Positions 57,513 to 64,000 of a DNA stretch of 64,000 nt are shown here, piece after piece (positions within the stretch are counted from its first letter, which is position 1; each line of letters begins with the position of its first letter). The DNA is from Sphingopyxis sp. H053 (GTDB lineage: Bacteria; Pseudomonadota; Alphaproteobacteria; Sphingomonadales; Sphingomonadaceae): positions 1 to 64,000 of the forward strand of contig NZ_LNRU01000005.1 in assembly GCF_001468225.1 (NCBI RefSeq), written 5' to 3'. A program made the position numbers and the translations under genes. The notes beneath the pieces are model-generated. The model was not told where the DNA came from and did not search any database. It saw only the letters and a program-made list of their open reading frames with translations.

Positions 57513-58778
57513 TTACGCCCAGGTCACGAGGCCGATGACCGCCCCGGTCATCGCCGATGCCATATTGCCTGCGACCCAGCTTTTCATCCCGAGCTCGGCG
57601 ACATCGCGGCGGCGGGCCGGCGCCAATGTCGCGACGGTCGATACCAGGAGGCCGACGCTCGCGAGATTGGCGACCCCGCTAAGCGCGTAGGTTGTGATCA
57701 GCAGGCTGCGCGGATCGAGCGTTCCCGCGGGCATGGCGGCAAGGCCGAGATAGGCCACATATTCGTTGAGAATCGCCTTGGTCCCCATCAGCCCGCCCGC
57801 AGCAGGCGCCTGATCCCAGGGAACGCCGATCGCCCACATTACTGGCGCAAACAGCCAGCCGAACAGGCGCTGGAGCGTCAGCGGCGCCCCATTGGCGGGC
57901 GGCAGCAGCGCGAGCAGCTGGTCGGCAAGATTGACGAGCGCGAAAACGACGATGATGATACCGATCACCGCGAGGACGAGCTGAACGCCCTCCATCGTGC
58001 CGCGGATGACCGCGTCCATGCTGCTCTCGTAGGCAAGGTCGGGCTCGGCGGCATCGGCGCCCGGCGATCCGTCGCCCGGCACCATGATCCGCGCGACCAG
58101 CACCGCGGCGGGAAGCGAAATGAGGGACGCGACGATCATGTGGCCGACCGCGTTCGGCACCGTCTTCGCCAGGGTTGTCGCATACAGGATGAGGATCGCG
58201 CCCGAGATCGTCGCCATGATCATCACCATGATCATGAACAGTTCGGCGCGGCTCATCCGGTCGAACCAGGCGCGCAGCACAAGCGGCGATTCGACGACGC
58301 CGAGGAAGATGGTGGCGCCTCCGCCAAGGCCGACGACCCCGCTGACCCCAAGCGTCTTGCGCAGCGCCCATGACAGCCCGCGAACCAGCGCGCGCAGCAC
58401 GCCCCAGTGCCAGAGCAACGCCGAGATCGCCGAAAAGACGATGATCAGTGGCAGGATCTGGAAGGCGATCACGACCGGCGGCTCGGCGCCGGGCTTGAGC
58501 AGGAACGGAATCGGGGCGCCGCCGGTATAGCCGAACATATAGCTAGACCCGACGAGCGTCGCTTTCTCGATCGCCGCCACCGCGCCATTGGCAAAACCGA
58601 CAAGGGTCCAGACGAAGGGGATGTGGGTCACCGCGAAGGCGATGGCGAGCTGGAGCAGCAGCGCGCCGCCGATCCAGCGCCAACCGGGCCGGGCGCGGCG
58701 ATCCTCGGAGAGGAGCCAGGCCAGCAGCAGGATCGCCGTCAGGCCGACAAGTCCCTGCAGGTTTGCGAGCCACGCCAT
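57513..58778 (-). CDS. nupC: Concentrative nucleoside transporter, NupC family
   Basis: 421 aa, about ten TM segments. CNT motifs: 'LLLAWLLSEDRRARPGWRWI' start, 'GSSYMFGYTGG...PIPFLLKPG', 'VVIAFQILPLIIVFSAISALLWHWGVLRALVRGLSWALRKTLGVSG', 'VGLGGGATIFLGVVESPLVLRAWF' (substrate-binding helical hairpin with E), 'MGTKAILNEYVAYLGL' (second hairpin), 'ITTYALSGVANLASVGLLVS'. Imports nucleosides with H+ or Na+. Transcribed with the TonB receptor upstream. Confidence 0.9.
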   Translation of the reverse strand: MAWLANLQGLVGLTAILLLAWLLSEDRRARPGWRWIGGALLLQLAIAFAVTHIPFVWTLVGFANGAVAAIEKATLVGSSYMFGYTGGAPIPFLLKPGAEPPVVIAFQILPLIIVFSAISALLWHWGVLRALVRGLSWALRKTLGVSGVVGLGGGATIFLGVVESPLVLRAWFDRMSRAELFMIMVMIMATISGAILILYATTLAKTVPNAVGHMIVASLISLPAAVLVARIMVPGDGSPGADAAEPDLAYESSMDAVIRGTMEGVQLVLAVIGIIIVVFALVNLADQLLALLPPANGAPLTLQRLFGWLFAPVMWAIGVPWDQAPAAGGLMGTKAILNEYVAYLGLAAMPAGTLDPRSLLITTYALSGVANLASVGLLVSTVATLAPARRRDVAELGMKSWVAGNMASAMTGAVIGLVTWA

Positions 58779-58793
58779 CCGCCTATTCCTCCC

Positions 58794-61700
58794 CTAGAAT
58801 TTCCATGCCGCGCCGAACTGGAACTGGCGCGGCGGCCCGGCATTGCGCTGCACGAATGGTGCCCCGCCTCCGAACTGCACCTGATTGGACGTTGTCGCGG
58901 CATTCGCAAAGCCCGATTCATTGTTGGCGTTGAACAGGTTGAAGACATCGGCGCTGAGTTCGATCCGGCCGTCAAAGGCCGGGACCGCATAGCGAACCCC
59001 GACATCGACCGTCGCCGACCAGGGCAAGCGCGCCGAATTGCGCGCGGCGCCGGGATAGCGGTCCGAGTTGCCGACAAAATTCTCGCCGAACGAGGCGCCG
59101 TCGCCGTTGAGATCCTGCGTCCCGAAGATCCGCGCGTCGGGGACGAGGTTCACCGGCTGGCCGGACTGGAAAAGACCGGCGACGCTCAATGTCAGACCCT
59201 CAAGCGGATAAAGATAGCCAACCGCCGAAATGACGTGGCGGCGGTCGTTGGCCGACGGTCCCCATTCGGCCGAGAAGTCATTCGAATTGGAGGCCCGGAA
59301 GTTGATGTCGTCGGTATCGTTGCTGAGCTTCGACAAAGTATAAGATAAGCGGAACGCGTAGGCATCGCTGCCGCGTGCCTTGGCGAGCTGCAGGATCAGC
59401 GCCTTATATTCGGACTCGCCCGCCGTTTCCGACACGGTGATTTGGCGCGTCCCGCCAGGCACGAGCGCCACGGGACGGGTCGCGTCGGCGGTCGCCTGCG
59501 AGCGAACAAGACCGAGCGCCTCGGCGAGCGCGAACCGCGCCGCATTGTCAGCCTGCGCCCGCAGCAACGCGATATTGGCGTCGGTCAGATTGGCGAGATT
59601 GGGCGTGAAGGGCGCGGGCGCGTTGAGGTCGCGGAGCCGGGCGAGATTGTGCGTGCGGCTATAGATGACGTCGGCGCTCAGGGTCAGCGTGTCGTTCGCC
59701 TGATATTGATAGCCGCCGCTCAGCTGGAGACTCCACGGGCTGCGATAACCGGTCGGGCTGAGGATGCGCGCTTCGCCAAGGGTCGCGGTCCCGCGCAACG
59801 CCTGAACCTCCGCGGGGGTTGGGCAGGCCGAGACCGTCGCACAGGGCGGGGACACGCCAAGATTACCGTCGAAGGTCAATGCGGACAGATTGGTACCCGC
59901 CGGAATCAAGCCTTGCGCCTGCAGTGACCCCAGCTGGGTCAGGAAGCCCGCCGAGGTTGTATTGCGCTGGAGCGCGTCCGAAATCACGGCATAGGAGAGT
60001 TTGCCGGTGAAGATGCCCGCGCCGAAGCGCAATGTTGAGCGCGCATCGGGCCGGTAGTTGAGCGCAAAGCGCGGCGCGACATTGTCATAATCGCCGCCGC
60101 CGCCGCCCTTGGCGGTCAGGCTGTCATAGTCCCAGCGCACGCCAAAGGTCGCGGTGAGGCGCGGCGACAATTGCCACTCATCCTCGACATAGAAGGCGAT
60201 TTGGGTCTGACCGGTGCCGAAAGACTGCGGTCTGAGCTCGACCGAATAATTGGCGACCGCGGGATCGAGCGCGAGGACATCGTCCGCCGAAAGCGCGAGC
60301 CCCTGTCCACCCGCTGTAAGCCCGGCAAGCTGGGCAGCGGTGAGATCGACGGTGTAGTTGCCGTCGGGATTGCCGCCCCCGAGCAGCGAAAAATTGGAAT
60401 GGATGAGGTCCGCGCCGAAACGCAAGCGATGGTTGCCGAGCCGCCGCTGCAAGCGGTGCGTCGTCTGCCAGCTCTCCTCGACATCGTCGAAGACAAAACC
60501 CGGGTGGCCGACGACGCCGACCGTAAGCCCGCTCGGATCGCGGATGGCGACCTGCGGCCCCGCGGGCCCTTTCGGCTTGCCGTAATTCCAGCGGAAGCGG
60601 CTGAACTGGAGCGCGCCGTCATAGCTCCAGACATCGCCCGAATAGCTCGCGGTCGCCGCAACCAGGGTCGAGAAGCGGTCCTGGTCCGACCCCGCCGACG
60701 GAAAGATGACGTTGCCACCGCCGAGCGCCCCGCCGGGGCGATCGATGGTAACGCGGCCGACATTGGCGCGCAGCCCAACCGTCCAGTCGTCGGTCAGGCG
60801 GTGATCGAACCGCACCGATCCGAGGTAGAATTGGTTGTTGCCGGTCACATTGGCAACGGTGCCGAGCGCAGGAGCATCGACGATCTGGACGTTGCGATCG
60901 CGCGTATATTCGAAATTGGCGTAAAAGAAGGTGCGGTCGCGCGCGATTGGTCCGCCAAGGCTCGCACCGGCCTGATAGCGCTCGAAGCTCTCACCGACCG
61001 CGTTGCCCGAAAGGTCGCGGCGCGGAAAGGGCGAGCGGGCATCGAACGGACGCCCCGGCCGTACCAGCGCATAGACTTCGCCATGATAATCATTGGTGCC
61101 CGATGGCGTCGTATAGTTGACAATGCCGTTGGCGGTGCGGCCATAGGCCGCCGAATAGCTGTTCGCGAGCACGGTCACTTCGCGCGTGAAGCCGAGCGGC
61201 ACCGGAAACTTGATCCCGCCGAGGAAATTCTCGTTATTGTCGAGCCCGTCGATCAGATAATTGGTGTCGAGGCCGTTCGAGCCGTTGATCGAGATCGACG
61301 GCGCTTCGGGGAAGAAGCCGGTTGACGGGACGACGCCCGGGAGCCGGACCAGCGCGCCGAGCACGTCGCGCCCCTCGATCGGCAGCGCGGCAAGCTCCTC
61401 TTCGCCGAGCGATGCCGACACCTCGGCGTTGACGCTGTTGAGCGCGGTGATGCCGCGCTTGCCGGTGACGACGATCGCGGTCCCGGCGGGGGCAAGCCGC
61501 AACGTCACGCTGCTCGAAAAATTGGCACGTAACGAAAGGCGCGCGGGCTCCCCTGACTCAAAGCGCTCGTTTGCCAGCGCCGACACGCGATATTCGCCGG
61601 CCGTGGTCAGTCCTTCGATCCGCGCCAGTCCCTGCGCGTCGCTTCGCACAATGCGGCGCAAGCCGATGCCCGGGTTCTCGACCAGCACGTCGATATCCGC

Positions 61701-61829
61701 CAATGGGCGCCCGTCGTCGGCGACCACGGCAATCTGGATGCCGGCCTGCTGTGCGGCGGCAGGCAGCGCAAAGCCGATTGCAAGAACCGATGCGGCGGCA
61801 CCGGCCGTGAGACGCGGGAAAAGGGTCAA
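58794..61829 (-). CDS. TonB-dependent outer-membrane receptor
   Basis: 1011 aa; signal peptide MTLFPRLTAGAAASVLAIGF...AAAQ. A carboxypeptidase-regulatory-like domain ('GIQIAVVADDGRPLADIDVLVENPGIGLRRIVRSDAQGLARIEGL') precedes the plug ('EGRDVLGALVRLPGVVPSTGFF', 'SINGSNGLDTNYLIDGLDNNENFLGGI') and a 22-strand barrel ending ...QFQFGAAWKF, with terminal Phe. Placed just upstream of NupC, it may import nucleosides or derivatives across the outer membrane. Large oar-like receptors are abundant in sphingomonads. Confidence 0.9.
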   Translation of the reverse strand: MTLFPRLTAGAAASVLAIGFALPAAAQQAGIQIAVVADDGRPLADIDVLVENPGIGLRRIVRSDAQGLARIEGLTTAGEYRVSALANERFESGEPARLSLRANFSSSVTLRLAPAGTAIVVTGKRGITALNSVNAEVSASLGEEELAALPIEGRDVLGALVRLPGVVPSTGFFPEAPSISINGSNGLDTNYLIDGLDNNENFLGGIKFPVPLGFTREVTVLANSYSAAYGRTANGIVNYTTPSGTNDYHGEVYALVRPGRPFDARSPFPRRDLSGNAVGESFERYQAGASLGGPIARDRTFFYANFEYTRDRNVQIVDAPALGTVANVTGNNQFYLGSVRFDHRLTDDWTVGLRANVGRVTIDRPGGALGGGNVIFPSAGSDQDRFSTLVAATASYSGDVWSYDGALQFSRFRWNYGKPKGPAGPQVAIRDPSGLTVGVVGHPGFVFDDVEESWQTTHRLQRRLGNHRLRFGADLIHSNFSLLGGGNPDGNYTVDLTAAQLAGLTAGGQGLALSADDVLALDPAVANYSVELRPQSFGTGQTQIAFYVEDEWQLSPRLTATFGVRWDYDSLTAKGGGGGDYDNVAPRFALNYRPDARSTLRFGAGIFTGKLSYAVISDALQRNTTSAGFLTQLGSLQAQGLIPAGTNLSALTFDGNLGVSPPCATVSACPTPAEVQALRGTATLGEARILSPTGYRSPWSLQLSGGYQYQANDTLTLSADVIYSRTHNLARLRDLNAPAPFTPNLANLTDANIALLRAQADNAARFALAEALGLVRSQATADATRPVALVPGGTRQITVSETAGESEYKALILQLAKARGSDAYAFRLSYTLSKLSNDTDDINFRASNSNDFSAEWGPSANDRRHVISAVGYLYPLEGLTLSVAGLFQSGQPVNLVPDARIFGTQDLNGDGASFGENFVGNSDRYPGAARNSARLPWSATVDVGVRYAVPAFDGRIELSADVFNLFNANNESGFANAATTSNQVQFGGGAPFVQRNAGPPRQFQFGAAWKF

Positions 61830-61991
61830 GTTTCACTCCATGGACAAGGCGCCGTTGCGCATTTTTCTGATTGTTCGCCCCTTGGTCGCCGTGCGGCGCC
61901 ATTCCTTACAGTCGCTGCAATGCCGATTTGGGGCGACGTCCTGTAACCGGCGCGCGGTCCCGGGCGTATTGATGACGAAGGAGATGCGTAT

Positions 61992-62378
61992 ATGGCGCCC
62001 ATCTGGCCCGCGCTTGGAATTCTGCTCGCCGCAACCCCGGGCGCCGTGAGCGCGGCTTCCGCAAGCCCCACGGCCTTCGACGCGGTCCGATTCACCGAGG
62101 CGCAACGCGAAGGACGAACCATCGTCGTCGAAACCTATGCGCCCTGGTGCCTGCCATGCCGCGTGCGCGGCCCCGTCCTGTCGGGGCTGCTGCAGCGCGA
62201 ACGGTACCGCGACACCCTCTTCTTTAGCATCAGCGAAAAGACGGCCGATGCCGATTGGAAACGGATCGGCGCGAAGCGCTATGGCATGCTCCACATTTAC
62301 AAAGGCTCGCTGCGCGTCGCGGCAAGCGCCGCGACGCGCGAGGACGAGATTGTGGCGATGCTCGAACGCGCCCGCTAG
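61992..62378 (+). CDS. Secreted thioredoxin-like protein
   Basis: 128 aa (MAPIWPALGILLAATPGAVS) with signal peptide to about VSA. Thioredoxin fold with 'IVVETYAPWCLPCRVRGPVLSGLL' (C53-x2-C56) and 'KRYGMLHIYKGSLRVAASAATREDEIVAML'. The cis-Pro position reads GMLHIY, without Pro. Periplasmic redox role likely. Divergent from the TonB receptor, and overlapping the DoxX-like gene's end by 4 nt. Confidence 0.8.
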   Translation: MAPIWPALGILLAATPGAVSAASASPTAFDAVRFTEAQREGRTIVVETYAPWCLPCRVRGPVLSGLLQRERYRDTLFFSISEKTADADWKRIGAKRYGMLHIYKGSLRVAASAATREDEIVAMLERAR

Positions 62379-62800
62379 CCGCGCCGCGCCAGCATGCGAT
62401 CGAGCGCAATCCGGTCTTCGTCGCGAAAAGCGAGCAGCACGAGGGTCGCGCCGGCGACCGCGAGGGAGGGAAAGAAAAGGACCTGGCTGCTCTCACGATC
62501 GAGGAGCCAGAGACCGAGGGGGTCGAGCAGATATTTCCATATCGACAGCGCCCCCGTCACCAGAATGACCGCTTGCGCTGTATAGGCGAAGCGGCGGAAC
62601 AGCCCGAGAATTGTGAGCAATCCGACGACCAGCAGGATCGCGCCCCAGACGAGCTGGATCGTATCGCTGGCGCCAAGCCCGGCATAATATTTGACGCTGA
62701 CGCCCGCGCCCTTGTCGGGGCTGGCGAGGCGGATCATGCCCCACACGACGAGCAGCAATCCGGTTCCGATCCGGAGCAAGAGCAGCGATTGGGCTTTCAT
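62375..62800 (-). CDS. DoxX-like small membrane protein
   Basis: 141 aa with four TM segments (LLLLRIGTGLLLVVWGMIRL, IQLVWGAILLVVGLLTILGL, YTAQAVILVTGALSIWKYLL, FFPSLAVAGATLVLLAF). The layout and 'lRi..Gl.lv.wG..rl' start fit DoxX/DoxD-like proteins. No enzymatic motif. Converges with the thioredoxin gene; both may serve redox or metal stress. Confidence 0.65.
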   Translation of the reverse strand: MKAQSLLLLRIGTGLLLVVWGMIRLASPDKGAGVSVKYYAGLGASDTIQLVWGAILLVVGLLTILGLFRRFAYTAQAVILVTGALSIWKYLLDPLGLWLLDRESSQVLFFPSLAVAGATLVLLAFRDEDRIALDRMLARRG

Positions 62801-62824
62801 CGGTCGTCCTTCTTTTCAGAATTG

Positions 62825-62875
62825 AGCGCGCGCCTTCGCGCGCTTGGGCGGGGGCCGGATAGCCGGCCCCCGCCC
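62825..62875 (-). terminator. Two adjacent strong hairpins after the Cys-rich peptide genes
   Basis: GGGCGGGGGCCGG (62846-62858) pairs perfectly with CCGGCCCCCGCCC (62863-62875) around ATAG. Next to it, AGCGCGCG/CGCGCGCT (~62825-62844) forms another stem. The first starts 10 nt beyond the stop of the minus-strand Cys-rich gene (62886). Few T follow on that strand, so it may be a weak or Rho-assisted terminator. Confidence 0.6.
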
Positions 62876-62885
62876 GCCTAGCGTC

Positions 62886-63017
62886 TTAGCAGCACGGCAA
62901 ACCGCAGCACGCGGCAAGCGCGCAGCAAGCCTGGACCACGGCCGCGGGAGCCGCCGCATAGGCGGTTCCCGAAGACAGCAGCGCCGTGATGGCGAGAAGT
63001 TTTGCAGCAAATTTCAT
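62886..63017 (-). CDS. Tiny secreted peptide with three CC pairs
   Basis: 43 aa: signal peptide MKFAAKLLAITALLSSGTAY, then a mature peptide of about 22 residues, AAPAAVVQACCALAACCGLP ending in CC, i.e. three adjacent-Cys pairs. Start overlaps the upstream stop (ATGA), and an AGGAG-like site is about 7 nt upstream. No family; a periplasmic metal (Hg/Cu) binding role is an inference from Cys content and its neighbours (Cys-rich partner, MerA-like enzyme). Confidence 0.6.
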   Translation of the reverse strand: MKFAAKLLAITALLSSGTAYAAAPAAVVQACCALAACCGLPCC

Positions 63018-63352
63018 GTCAATTCTCCTGATATCGATTTGTTGAAGTCGGATATCGCGAAGCCGCGCGGCGGGGGAACGGGTGGATTTCGCGTCAAGGA
63101 GTTCAAGCGAACCCCCGCATGACGTTCGGTGAAGGCGAGTGGCGCCGGCGCGTCCGGTTGTGGGTTTGCGGGGAGAACCGCGGCCGAACAGGCGCGCTTG
63201 CACGCCATCGAGGCTTGCTCACAGCCGTCAGGCAGAGGGCAGCCGCTTTCACAGCATCGCGCGCTGGATATGGCATCAAAACCGCTCGCGGGCATCACCG
63301 TGGCGGTCACGCCTGCAAACAGGATCAGCAAAAGGAAAAACAGGCCGCGCAT
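63014..63352 (-). CDS. Cys-rich secreted/anchored protein
   Basis: 112 aa from MRGLFFLLLILFAGVTATVM; hydrophobic N-terminus as signal or anchor. Then 'SARCCESGCPLPDGCEQASMACKRACSAAV' with six Cys in about 25 residues, and a Pro-rich C-terminal half. The pattern recalls small metal-stress proteins (DUF2946-type), not certain. The stop overlaps the tiny CC peptide's start, so both are co-translated, downstream of the MerA-like gene. Confidence 0.55.
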   Translation of the reverse strand: MRGLFFLLLILFAGVTATVMPASGFDAISSARCCESGCPLPDGCEQASMACKRACSAAVLPANPQPDAPAPLAFTERHAGVRLNSLTRNPPVPPPRGFAISDFNKSISGELT

Positions 63353-63414
63353 CCTTACAGGTTCGAAGCCTTTTGCCGCACGGTTACACCGCTGCGACAA
63401 TTTCCCGTCACGCC

Positions 63415-64000
63415 TCATCCGCGCCGCCAGTCGTGATAGCGCCCGACCAGCTTGAGGAGGCGCTGGGGGGCATGCGCCCGCTTCCACTCGCCCGCGGCAT
63501 ATTTGTTCGCCTCGGCCATCGTCGGATAGGTGTGGATGGTCCCGAGAATCTTTCCGAGGCCCAGACCATGCTTCATGGCGAGCACATATTCGGCGAGCAG
63601 TTCGCCGGCATGTTCGCCAACGATCGTGACCCCGAGGATCCGGTCCTTGCCCGGCGGGGTCAGGACCTTGACGAAGCCCGTGGTCGCCGAGTCCGCGATC
63701 GCACGGTCGAGTTCGTGGAGCGGGTAGCGCGTGACCTCGACCGCAACGCCCCGTTCGATCGCCTCGGCCTCGCTGAGCCCGACGCGAGCGACTTCGGGGT
63801 CGATGAAGGTCGTCCATGGGATGACGCGATAATCGGCCTTGAAGCGCCGGAACTGGCCGAACAGTGCGTTGACGCTGGCGTACCAGGCCTGGTGCGCCGC
63901 GCTGTGCGTGAACTGATAGGGCCCGGCGACATCGCCCGCGGCATAGATATTGGGATAAACGGTCGCGAGATATTCATCGGTCACGACGGTGCGCTGCGTT
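63415..64000 (-). CDS. MerA-like FAD pyridine nucleotide-disulfide oxidoreductase (C-terminal part)
   Basis: The frame is open at the window end; 195 codons visible, so the FAD and active-site CxxxxC part is outside. Seen: 'VYPNIYAAGDVAGPYQFTHSAAHQAW' (FAD loop), 'WTTFIDPEVARVGLSEAEAIERG', 'ATTGFVKVLTPPGKDRILGVTIVGEHAGELLAEYVLAMKHGLGLGKILGTIHTYPTMAEANKYAAGEW', the dimer domain of the mercuric-reductase-like group with 'HTYPT' instead of lipoamide dehydrogenase's 'HAHPT'. It lacks the C-terminal CC pair of true MerA, so Hg reduction is doubtful. It heads the Cys-rich peptide operon. Confidence 0.8.
   Translation of the reverse strand, partial: TQRTVVTDEYLATVYPNIYAAGDVAGPYQFTHSAAHQAWYASVNALFGQFRRFKADYRVIPWTTFIDPEVARVGLSEAEAIERGVAVEVTRYPLHELDRAIADSATTGFVKVLTPPGKDRILGVTIVGEHAGELLAEYVLAMKHGLGLGKILGTIHTYPTMAEANKYAAGEWKRAHAPQRLLKLVGRYHDWRRG

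Noticed and set aside
56090..57538. 482-codon plus-strand frame through IS6100 and the phosphatidyltransferase.
   Set aside because: Antisense shadow spanning two unrelated genes on the other strand.
1..64000. tRNA or rRNA genes and a plasmid replication initiator or parAB.
   Set aside because: No tRNA- or rRNA-like sequence and no RepA/RepB or ParA motif was recognised by eye; they may lie outside the window.

Overview
The window looks like conjugative plasmid (or integrative conjugative element) DNA from a sphingomonad-type alphaproteobacterium. The evidence is high GC, a complete F-type (MPF-F/MOBF) transfer system, the DUF736/DUF2493/DUF3768/DUF1173/DUF6927-like accessory genes typical of alphaproteobacterial plasmids, a mer operon, IS6100 and a large TonB-dependent receptor. 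The genus is an inference from gene content only.

Layout. (1) 1-13.7 kb is an accessory, probably 'leading' region. It starts with an ArdC-like antirestriction remnant holding a 42-bp perfect palindrome. A chain of overlapping small genes follows (DUF6884, DUF5983-like, DUF3768, DUF6927-like), then an unusual two-domain sigma-region-4-like protein, a minus-strand block with DUF1173 and two tandem copies of a further two-gene module, DUF736, DUF2493, a RelBE pair and an SSB. Two dispersed copies of a structured DNA/RNA element with covarying hairpins lie upstream of DUF736 and ssb. (2) 14.5-23.8 kb holds an oriT candidate full of inverted repeats, then an RHH relaxosome-type protein, TraD-like coupling ATPase, a relaxase-like protein lacking catalytic residues, the TraI relaxase-helicase, a secreted nuclease and small membrane/secreted proteins. 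(3) 23.9-45.1 kb is one minus-strand operon of about 21 kb in the order traA-L-E-K-B-dsbC-orf-traV-C-orf-trbI-S26 peptidase-traW-U-trbC-traN-orf-orf-traF-H-G. It has every expected F-type pilus and mating-pair component. TraN carries 21 Cys-rich repeats and TraG ends in an M15-peptidase-like domain. (4) 45.4-47.2 kb, divergent from traA, has two small regulator candidates and a lytic transglycosylase. (5) 47.4-51.2 kb is cargo: a winged-helix-like protein, a FitAB/VapBC pair, a GSU2403-type nucleotidyltransferase with an operator-like repeat, and a broken tyrosine integrase. (6) 51.3-54.4 kb is merR-merTPA plus a membrane protein. (7) 54.5-64 kb has HutC, a PepSY gene beheaded by IS6100, then a metabolic/chromosome-like block: CDP-alcohol phosphatidyltransferase, NupC, TonB receptor, thioredoxin, DoxX-like, two Cys-rich secreted peptides and a second MerA-like oxidoreductase running off the end.

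How it works together. TraI/TraD/RHH would process DNA at the 14.6-kb oriT candidate and the 24-45 kb operon would build the pilus and channel. If nicking makes the minus strand the transferred strand, the ssb/DUF region enters first with its plus-strand genes pointing toward oriT, as in F, and the two structured elements would be well placed to act as single-strand promoters. The most novel-looking signals are (a) a recurrent module in which a protein with a PYxK/RW motif is translationally coupled to a sigma-region-4-like protein (three copies, one frameshifted), (b) the covarying structured elements, and (c) the relaxase-like pseudoenzyme next to traI.
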